In this document: one piece after another, positions 26,980 to 34,143 of the stretch
Position numbering within the stretch: the stretch's first letter is position 1
Layout of the letters: every line of letters begins with the position of its first letter
Assembly (NCBI GenBank): GCA_943355025.1
Contig: CALRDW010000010.1
Span: 1 to 34,143 of the forward strand
Direction: 5' to 3'
DNA: 34,143 bases
From: Candidatus Magasanikiibacteriota bacterium
GTDB lineage: Bacteria > Patescibacteriota > Patescibacteriia > Magasanikbacterales > 2-02-FULL-50-9b
The notes under the pieces: model-generated
What the model was told of the DNA's origin: nothing
Seen by the model: only the letters and a program-made list of their open reading frames with translations
Database searches by the model: none
Program-made: the position numbers and the translations under genes

Positions 26980-29097
26980 ATGCCGGAACGAACTGAATTG
27001 CAGGTCCACGATTTTCTTATCGAAGGCCGAGATGAGGATAAATCCCATGTTTTTTTAGAAATTGCGCGACCCGCGCCACAGGAAATGCAGTCGCATGGCC
27101 ATTTTTTTGCTATTGCAGAGCTTGTTGGAGCAACACCAAAAACAATTCAATTGGTTCGCGCATGGATTGAATTTGCCATCGAAAGCTACTATTCCGGTTC
27201 TGGAACAACGACAGAAGCGCATTTTGAAAATATTCTTGGCCAACTTAATACCCAAAGTTCCTTATATTTGAAACAGCACCCGGGAGAAATCATACACATG
27301 TGCGCGGCCGTGGTCTGTTCGGGCTCTTTATATTTAGCATTCCATGGTACGCCGGCCGCAATTCTTTTTTACCGCACCGATGATTCATGGCGTGCGATTG
27401 ATCTCGCGGCACAAAACGCTGAAGAGTTCCCTGGCCTTCTTTTTAGTAATATTGTCAACGGTACACTCCGCCCTGAAGATCGGTTGCTTCTCGCAACACC
27501 ACACGTGACAGAATTTTTTAATATTGATCGATTGTGTAAAATCTCAGAAAATAAATCGCTTGCGGAAGTTGCGGAGCACATGGAGCACGTCTTCACAGAT
27601 CTCTCATCTGATTATTCTTTCGGAACAGCGTGGCTTCGCATCCAACACATTATAGAAGAAGAATCGCTTGTGCCAAAACAGCAAGAGCAAGAACTAGCAC
27701 CCCCAACTCAACACAAAAAATCATCTTTGTCGATGATGGATCTTGCGCAAAAAACAAAATCAACTGCCTCCTTGCTTGCGCCGCCCGTTATAACGATTCC
27801 GAAAGATAAAATCGTAACAAATATTTTACAACTCGCGCAACGCGGCCTTATTTCCGCCGGACACCACAGCATGCGTGCTGCTCGCAGTACCTTTAGTTTT
27901 CTGAACGCGCACGCGCGAAAGATTAATGTCGCAAAAATAATTCCACGAATACCCCTTAGTAAATTATCTCCATTAGGAAACAGCGCTAGTATTAGTAATT
28001 TTGGATTAGCCACGGGTCCGCACAAAAAATATACCAAACTTGGAGTGGGAATTTTATTTCTTATCGTGCTAATCAGCATAGGCAGCGTCATTTCATACAA
28101 GCATGCAGAGAAGCAGCGCGCACTTATTGCATCCGAGCTCGATGAACTCGCCCAAAAAATTACTGCAGCAGACCAAGCATTCACGTATCAAAATGAGGCT
28201 GGAGCGCGACAACTGATCAGCGAGGCAGACATGCTTTTTAAAAACATCCCGTCGAGCGCTTCAACAGAATCTGCGACAATTGCAGGCGCAAAAAAACTCG
28301 CGGAAACACGTGCAAAAGTCCTGCATATCGTAGTTCCTCAGATTGAAGTGCTCGCAGAAAAACTTCCTGCGACCGACATTGTATTTAGCGCACAAGAAAG
28401 TTTAGTGCTCGGAACGCAGGGAGAAATTTCTGTCATCCATCTCGGGGCAACAACAGGGGCCGCAACAATTACCGCAGCACAAAAATTATATCGCGATGAT
28501 GATGATAAACGAATAATTGTTTTATCAGCGTCGCGTGCACTTAAAAGTATCGCGACGAATTCCGTACACACCGCAACTCCAATAACAGTTGATTGGCTTC
28601 CTGAAAATACTCGTTTTGATGCGGGTGCCTTTTATGCAGGACGGCTTTACGTGTACGACATGGCCACGCGCATGATCTATCGATACGACAAATCAGGCCC
28701 GTCCTCGTACAGCTCTGGAAAAAAATGGATAACTGATTCAGGCAAGCCAACGGACATCACGCAGCTCTCGGCCGACACATCACTTTGGCTCCGTTCTGCG
28801 GCAGGCGGTGTTCTTAAATTCACTGCTGGCAAACTCCAACCATTCGCATTTGGTGCCATGGTTCCGGAATTTACACATGCTGACCAAGTTATCGCAACGC
28901 AAGGTGCATCAACACTTTATTTTCTCGACCGCGAACATGCGCGCGTCGTTGTCACAGATCGTGAGGGGAAACTCGCGCGTCAATATTCCCTCCCCGCAGG
29001 AACAAATTTCAAAAAGTTTGATATCGATAAAAACGAAACAGCCGTCACCGGGATTACCGATGACGGCCGTGTCGTGAGATTTGCACTCACCAAGTAG
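26980..29097 (+). CDS. PP2C-like (probably inactive) N-terminal domain, central TM, C-terminal beta-propeller-like region
   Basis: Start corrected to ATG at 26980 (MPERTELQVHDF). HFFAIAELVG, GTLRPEDRLLLATPHVTEFF; TM LGVGILFLIVLISIGSVISY; C-terminal repeats (DITQLSADTSLWLRSAAGGVLKF...). Confidence 0.65.
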   Translation: MPERTELQVHDFLIEGRDEDKSHVFLEIARPAPQEMQSHGHFFAIAELVGATPKTIQLVRAWIEFAIESYYSGSGTTTEAHFENILGQLNTQSSLYLKQHPGEIIHMCAAVVCSGSLYLAFHGTPAAILFYRTDDSWRAIDLAAQNAEEFPGLLFSNIVNGTLRPEDRLLLATPHVTEFFNIDRLCKISENKSLAEVAEHMEHVFTDLSSDYSFGTAWLRIQHIIEEESLVPKQQEQELAPPTQHKKSSLSMMDLAQKTKSTASLLAPPVITIPKDKIVTNILQLAQRGLISAGHHSMRAARSTFSFLNAHARKINVAKIIPRIPLSKLSPLGNSASISNFGLATGPHKKYTKLGVGILFLIVLISIGSVISYKHAEKQRALIASELDELAQKITAADQAFTYQNEAGARQLISEADMLFKNIPSSASTESATIAGAKKLAETRAKVLHIVVPQIEVLAEKLPATDIVFSAQESLVLGTQGEISVIHLGATTGAATITAAQKLYRDDDDKRIIVLSASRALKSIATNSVHTATPITVDWLPENTRFDAGAFYAGRLYVYDMATRMIYRYDKSGPSSYSSGKKWITDSGKPTDITQLSADTSLWLRSAAGGVLKFTAGKLQPFAFGAMVPEFTHADQVIATQGASTLYFLDREHARVVVTDREGKLARQYSLPAGTNFKKFDIDKNETAVTGITDDGRVVRFALTK

Positions 29098-29105
29098 CGG
29101 AAAGT

Positions 29106-29504
29106 TTATTTCAAAACCGCCTTGCCACCTGCTTCTTCAACTTTCTTCTTCATTGCTTCAGCCTCTGCTTTTGGCACTGCTTCCTTGATGGTTTTTGGTG
29201 CGCCGTCAACGAGACCCTTTGCTTCTGCGAGACCGAGACCGGTAAGCTCACGCACAACCTTAATCACTGCGATTTTGTTTGCGCCTGCTTCCAAGAGTTC
29301 AACTGCAAACTCTGTCTTCTCTTCTGCTGCTGGAGCTGCTGCCGCTGCTGGACCTGCCATCATCATGGCTGGAGCTGCTGCTGACACGCCGTAGTGATCT
29401 TCAATTGTTTTTACAAACTCAGAGAGATCGAGAACTGACATCTTGTCGATTGATTCGATAAGAGCCTGGAACTTTGCGGGAATTTCTTTTTTTGAGTCTT
29501 CCAT
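29106..29504 (-). CDS. rplL: 50S ribosomal protein L7/L12
   Basis: [72 protein letters not shown]. Confidence 0.96.
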   Translation of the reverse strand: MEDSKKEIPAKFQALIESIDKMSVLDLSEFVKTIEDHYGVSAAAPAMMMAGPAAAAAPAAEEKTEFAVELLEAGANKIAVIKVVRELTGLGLAEAKGLVDGAPKTIKEAVPKAEAEAMKKKVEEAGGKAVLK

Positions 29505-29514
29505 ATAATGTGGG

Positions 29515-30042
29515 TTATGCTTTCGCTTTTTGTTCTTCGAGCGCGTGAAGTGCGGTCACGAGGCCGCGGGTGACGCCTGCAAGTGCAGATGCCATGCCCG
29601 TAAGTGGAGCGTTGAGAACGCTTGCAAGCTGACCAAGAAGCTGCTGCTTGGATGGAAGTGATGCAAGAGCTTTAACACTCTCTGCGTCGATCATACGACC
29701 TTCGAGCATGCCGCCCAAGATCTTAATCGCTTCGACTTCTTTTCCGATAGCTGCAACGAGCTGTGCCGCGCTGATTTCGTCATCGAGACCAAATGCAACG
29801 CCGAGATTTCCGTTCATGCTCTTTGCATCAACGTCATATCCTGCTTGTTTTGCCGCAAGTGTGACCAAAGTCTTTTTTGCAACAATATACTCAACACCAA
29901 CTTTTTCTGCACCGCGACGAAGTTTTGCAACATTCTTCACGGTGACACCTTTGTAGTCAACAAACACGATCGCCTTCGCTTTTTTAAATGCGCTGGTGAG
30001 CTGTTCAAGTTCTACGGATTTCTGAGAACGGGATTTTGCCAT
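29515..30042 (-). CDS. rplJ: 50S ribosomal protein L10
   Basis: [77 protein letters not shown]. Confidence 0.95.
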   Translation of the reverse strand: MAKSRSQKSVELEQLTSAFKKAKAIVFVDYKGVTVKNVAKLRRGAEKVGVEYIVAKKTLVTLAAKQAGYDVDAKSMNGNLGVAFGLDDEISAAQLVAAIGKEVEAIKILGGMLEGRMIDAESVKALASLPSKQQLLGQLASVLNAPLTGMASALAGVTRGLVTALHALEEQKAKA

Positions 30043-30049
30043 ACAAAAA

Positions 30050-30172
30050 AATGCGGCTTATAACCGCAAGACATGGGGCTCCTCGACCTCTTAAAACGAA
30101 GAGTTGAAACCTCGGCGGGACTTATGGGCTTTTTTTGTGCCCAGCCTGCTGTCTGCGGTAATGCCGATATAC
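30050..30172 (-). promoter_or_regulatory. Probable ribosomal protein L10 leader
   Basis: Minus strand immediately upstream of rplJ: CAGGCTGGGCACAAAAAAAGCCCATAAGTCCCGCCGAGGTTTCAACTC...; contains GGCTGGGC..GCCC hairpin and AAGTCCCGCCGAGGT, as in L10 leaders. Confidence 0.6.
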
Positions 30173-30201
30173 TACCTGACAAAGCGATTCGTGTCAAGAG
30201 C

Positions 30202-31278
30202 TTATTTCACAATTAATTCCCATGCCAGCGGAGTTCCGGCTTCAATGTCTTTGGCCGCGGTATAATTCAAAATTTCTTCAAAATATTTTGTTTCAAGGCC
30301 AGCGTCAGGTCGCACATCGCGCACATTTGCGCTTGTGAATTTCTCACCTTTTTTTATGTCTACGCCCGCGAACAGCGATCGACGAAACCGCCGATTATGC
30401 AGTTCTGCTGGTGTTTGCGGGCCGTATGATACAGTGCCCATGACCATTTCCTGCCACCGAATTGTATCAATCATTTTTTTTAATCCTTCTTGATCTAAAG
30501 AAAATCTATCGTCGAGCTGCGTCTCGGCATCGTGCGTAACAACAAAATGTTTTTCAATAATTGCAGCGCCTGCTGCAGCTGCAAGAGCTGGCACCTCAAC
30601 GCCGCCCATGTTGTCCGAAAAACCAACGATGCAATCGAATCGGCGTACTAGGTCTTTCATTGTTGCGAGGTTCGTTGCTTCGGGGTGCGCCACATCACTG
30701 TAAGATGTTGTGCACAGCAATATCGCGAGATCATCTGTTCCGTTTTCACGAAGCGTCTGTATCGATAATTCAATTTCCTCGAGACTCGCAAACCCGACGG
30801 ACATAATGACAGGTTTTTTTGTGCGCGCGATTCGTTTGAGCAGTGGAATATCGGTCGCTTCGTAGGATGCAATTTTGTAGCACGGCACGCCGAGGGTTTC
30901 CAAAAAATCTACCGCGGTTGGGTCAAATGGGGTTGATAAAAATTCCATGCCACGTTCGTGCGCGAGTTTTTGCAGGGGGCCATGCCACTCTTCCCACGGC
31001 GTATATGCTTTTTTGTACAACTCAAAAAAGGTCTGGCGTTTCCACGATTCTGGATTTTCATCGCCGTCCACCCAAAAACATGGTTTGTCCGAATCCATTG
31101 TCATGGTTTCCGGTTTATAGGTTTGAAGTTTGATTGCATCTGCGCCCGCCGCAGCCGCAGCCTTAACAATTTCTACCGCTTTTTCGTAATTCTGACTATG
31201 ATTTGCAGACATTTCCGCAATAATAAAGCACGGATTCCCCTCCCCGATTGTGTGCGAGCCGATAGAAAATGATTTCAT
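30202..31278 (-). CDS. pseI: Pseudaminic acid / N-acetylneuraminate synthase family (PseI-like)
   Basis: CFIIAEMSANHSQNYEKAVEIVKAAAAAGADAIKLQTY, GMEFLSTPFDPTAVDFLE, IIEKHFVVTHDAETQLDDRFSL, C-terminal SAF domain; start at 31278. Confidence 0.9.
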   Translation of the reverse strand: MKSFSIGSHTIGEGNPCFIIAEMSANHSQNYEKAVEIVKAAAAAGADAIKLQTYKPETMTMDSDKPCFWVDGDENPESWKRQTFFELYKKAYTPWEEWHGPLQKLAHERGMEFLSTPFDPTAVDFLETLGVPCYKIASYEATDIPLLKRIARTKKPVIMSVGFASLEEIELSIQTLRENGTDDLAILLCTTSYSDVAHPEATNLATMKDLVRRFDCIVGFSDNMGGVEVPALAAAAGAAIIEKHFVVTHDAETQLDDRFSLDQEGLKKMIDTIRWQEMVMGTVSYGPQTPAELHNRRFRRSLFAGVDIKKGEKFTSANVRDVRPDAGLETKYFEEILNYTAAKDIEAGTPLAWELIVK

Positions 31279-31370
31279 AGATGTGTGTATTGTGGGGCGT
31301 TTTAAAAAAACAGTCAAGTCATAAAAATTTTTGACAAATACGGGCCAATCCGATATCGTTGTGTGCACAT

Positions 31371-32072
31371 ATGCGAGACGTTATTCTCATGCCGACGTAC
31401 AATGAATCCGCGAATATCGTTTCGATGTTGCAAACAATTTTTTCGTTGCACCCCGACATTTCGATCATGGTCATCGACGACAACTCGCCTGACGGAACAG
31501 CAGGGCTTGTGCGCGGGCTGCAATCTACATATCCAAATCTCACACTCTTGTCGCGTCCTGCAAAAGACGGACTCGGCCGCGCGTATGTTCACGGATTTAG
31601 TGAAGTGCTCAAATTTCCAGACGTTGGAAAAATTATTATCATGGACGCTGATTTCTCGCACGACCCTGAATACCTCGCACATTTGCTTATGGCGTCTGAC
31701 GAACATGATGTTGCGATTGGCTCGCGTTATATTCCGAGCGGTTCAACGGTTGGTTGGGAGCCATGGCGCAAATCACTCAGCACTGCAGGCAACATATACT
31801 GTCGCACTATTCTTGGACTTGATATACATGATTACACGGCGGGTTTTGTTGCAATGAACGCAGCGAAATTACGCGAGGTTGACCTTGGAAAATTAAATGT
31901 ATCGGGCTATGCGTTTCAAATCGCACTTAAATATTTACTCAGTCGCGCTGGCGCACGCTTCAAAGAAATCCCAATTGAATTTAAAAATCGCCGTGGCGGT
32001 GAATCAAAACTAACCGGCCACATTATTTTTGAAGGAATAATAATCCCATGGAAAATCAAATTTCAAACGTAA
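31371..32072 (+). CDS. Polyprenol-phosphate mannosyltransferase-like GT2
   Basis: VILMPTYNESANIVSML, IMVIDDNSPDGTAGLV, IIIMDADFSHDPEYL, GSRYIPSG, EIPIEFKNRRGGESKL. Confidence 0.92.
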   Translation: MRDVILMPTYNESANIVSMLQTIFSLHPDISIMVIDDNSPDGTAGLVRGLQSTYPNLTLLSRPAKDGLGRAYVHGFSEVLKFPDVGKIIIMDADFSHDPEYLAHLLMASDEHDVAIGSRYIPSGSTVGWEPWRKSLSTAGNIYCRTILGLDIHDYTAGFVAMNAAKLREVDLGKLNVSGYAFQIALKYLLSRAGARFKEIPIEFKNRRGGESKLTGHIIFEGIIIPWKIKFQT

Positions 32073-32950
32073 TACTCTGCACCGTGTGTCAGAGTGGTGC
32101 GACATCTCTTTTCACCTGCAAAGATGGTTGGAATATTCATCGTTGTGCGGCGTGTGATCTTTTGTTTGTGTGGCCGTTGCCGCCAGAAACACTTTCTGAA
32201 AAAATTTATTCGCAAGATTATTTTGATGGTGCTGACGGCGGATTTGGATATGTAGATTACGATGCAGACAAAGCTGCGATGCGCTCAACCTTTGAAAAAT
32301 ATTTGGATTATATTGAAGAATTGTGCCCGGAAAAGGGCCGGCTACTCGACGTGGGTGCTGCAACAGGTTATTTTATGAGTCTTGCTGCGGCACGCGGATG
32401 GCACGTATACGGAATTGAAATTTCAGAATTTGCAGCAGCACAGGGCCGCGCAAAAGGATTAAATGTTCAGGCAGGAACACTTGATACAATTCAATTTGAT
32501 GAAAATTTTTTTTCTGTTGTGACGTATTGGGACACGATTGAACATGTGCGCGATCCGCAAAGCGAAATGAAAAAAATATTTCGTGTACTCGCGCCAGGCG
32601 GTTTGTTTGCCTGCAACACGCCGGACGCTGGGAGTGTGATTGCGAAAATTGCGCGTTCGCGCTGGCATTTACTTACCGCTCCTGAGCATCTCAATTTATT
32701 TAATATAAAAAATCTTCGTGCCATGCTGAAAGAAAATGGTTTTGAACTTGTGCGCTTCGGCAAACTCGGAAAAAATTTCACGCTGCAATACATCGGACAA
32801 TTTATAACTAACACTCTCGGGGGTCGCTGCGGTAAAATTCTGGGAAAAATTCTTCGCTCGGGCCCTATCGGCCGCATCAGCATTCCGATAAACCTCCGCG
32901 ATAATTTATACGCGATTGCACGGAAATGCGCTAACCAACAGCAGTCTTGA
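32048..32950 (+). CDS. SAM-dependent methyltransferase with N-terminal zinc ribbon
   Basis: CTVCQSG...CAACDLLF; LLDVGAATGYFMSLAAARGWHVYGIEIS; TYWDTIEHVRDPQSEMKKIFRVLAPGGLFACNTPD. Confidence 0.9.
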   Translation: MENQISNVILCTVCQSGATSLFTCKDGWNIHRCAACDLLFVWPLPPETLSEKIYSQDYFDGADGGFGYVDYDADKAAMRSTFEKYLDYIEELCPEKGRLLDVGAATGYFMSLAAARGWHVYGIEISEFAAAQGRAKGLNVQAGTLDTIQFDENFFSVVTYWDTIEHVRDPQSEMKKIFRVLAPGGLFACNTPDAGSVIAKIARSRWHLLTAPEHLNLFNIKNLRAMLKENGFELVRFGKLGKNFTLQYIGQFITNTLGGRCGKILGKILRSGPIGRISIPINLRDNLYAIARKCANQQQS

Positions 32951-34091
32951 TTCCAAGACTGCTCAAAGAATGGAATGGATAGGCCACGCTCAAATAGGCG
33001 CTGGCGTCCAGGTTCCCGAGCACAATATTCGCTGTTGGAATTTTGTCAAATTCACTTGTTAACCGAGCGGCTATAAGTAGGTGTATCATGCCATTCGCAG
33101 ACCAACCTGAAGACAGTCCGAGCATGATATTCGTTTGGTTTAAATTGGTCGCAAACAGCGTTAGCCAGTCTTCGGGAGTCAAACCATGCTCCTGAGCATA
33201 CACCGAATCTGTTGTAAGAATTTCAAGATAGTCCTCAGCTGACATACCAGCTTCTAAATCCAATCGCCCACCGAGTGTCACGCCTTTTCCGGCTTCTGGA
33301 ATAACTTGATTCTCATGAATGAGTAAGACGTGATACCCTGGAAAGGGCAGCTGGTCACTCGCCCCAGACAACACCTGCGCCTTCGTAGAACCAATAAAAG
33401 CACCACTTGATAATTGTGGATAATACACCAAACTTCCTTTTCGATCAGCATCAAAATAATCCTCTGCATATATCACGTTAGCTGCTCTAGGTATAGTTAC
33501 CTTAGACCCGTTTGGGGCAAAAATCCTCCCTGCTTTACGCCGTTCTTCAAAGAAGGTTTGCGTCTTCTCAGTGAGAGTATCAAGTGGCATTCCGAATGGA
33601 ACAATCAAAAGTCGAGTAAATCCTTGATCTGTTTTTCGTTTTATATCTGGGATTGAGCTGAAATAAGTAACGATCGATTCCTGTGACGGAATTTTATAAA
33701 ATTTTTCATCTATCGCGGTAAATCCAAGGTCGGATAATTTATTTTTTCTCAAAAAACTGAATCGTTTTTTCTCATTTTCTAAAAATCCAATTTTCTTGAG
33801 AGAGTTTATTTGAAATGTGTACTCTTTCTCAATAATTTTTTCGATGATTGGTTTAGACGCGTCTCTGGACAGAGCATCTATCTGAGAACGAGCTTCTGCT
33901 GCCATGGCAATGAGATCTTCTTTAGTGACTTCTTTCTGACGATTTGGATGGGGGTCTGAGATGTCTCCCAAGATCTTTCTGTATTTATGTACTCCCCCTT
34001 CTCCGAGGAGTTCCCTAACAATCTCTCTGTTCTTAAGAGGGTCTGTATCCTTAAATTCTGGTAATGGTTTTTGAAAAGGATTAGGAAGCAT
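32931..34091 (-). CDS. Hypothetical protein (386 aa)
   Basis: Long ORF with coherent composition; start set at MLPNPFQKPLPEF; no family recognised. Confidence 0.7.
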   Translation of the reverse strand: MLPNPFQKPLPEFKDTDPLKNREIVRELLGEGGVHKYRKILGDISDPHPNRQKEVTKEDLIAMAAEARSQIDALSRDASKPIIEKIIEKEYTFQINSLKKIGFLENEKKRFSFLRKNKLSDLGFTAIDEKFYKIPSQESIVTYFSSIPDIKRKTDQGFTRLLIVPFGMPLDTLTEKTQTFFEERRKAGRIFAPNGSKVTIPRAANVIYAEDYFDADRKGSLVYYPQLSSGAFIGSTKAQVLSGASDQLPFPGYHVLLIHENQVIPEAGKGVTLGGRLDLEAGMSAEDYLEILTTDSVYAQEHGLTPEDWLTLFATNLNQTNIMLGLSSGWSANGMIHLLIAARLTSEFDKIPTANIVLGNLDASAYLSVAYPFHSLSSLGIKTAVG

Positions 34092-34143
34092 GGGAGTAGT
34101 ATAACACCTGAATGAACGTATACCCAAAAGTAAAAACTATTAC

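Overview
This 34 kb window looks like a Candidate Phyla Radiation / Patescibacteria-type genome; that placement is inferred from gene content and style, not tested. Most of it is ordinary housekeeping and envelope genes, largely on the minus strand: a ZnuB/ZnuC-like ABC transporter, ileS, prepilin peptidase, tRNA-Trp/Thr/Tyr/Thr with rpmG, a TPR protein, tpiA, an M16 peptidase, glyS, frr, a BNR/Ycf48-like lipoprotein, a DNA pol III delta'-like protein, glycosyltransferases, mreB, a DUF4012 protein, rplJ/rplL with a probable L10 leader, and pseI plus glycan genes. The accessory part is roughly 7.6-13.9 kb. It holds: (i) a sigma70 promoter, 34-codon acidic micro-ORF and strong bidirectional terminator; (ii) two adjacent genes that each appear frameshifted, one exactly at an (ACGT)3 tandem tract whose loss of one unit would restore the frame; (iii) a 17-nt duplicate of the tRNA-Trp 3' end sitting at the truncated 5' end of a large serine recombinase remnant, with a trypsin-like protease between it and tRNA-Trp, which together look like a degraded integrative element; and (iv) palindromic/direct repeats beside the tRNA cluster. 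No CRISPR array was seen. No single complete novel system is proven; the best leads are the putative slippage-tract gene, the small promoter/ORF/terminator unit and the tRNA-Trp-associated element remnant.
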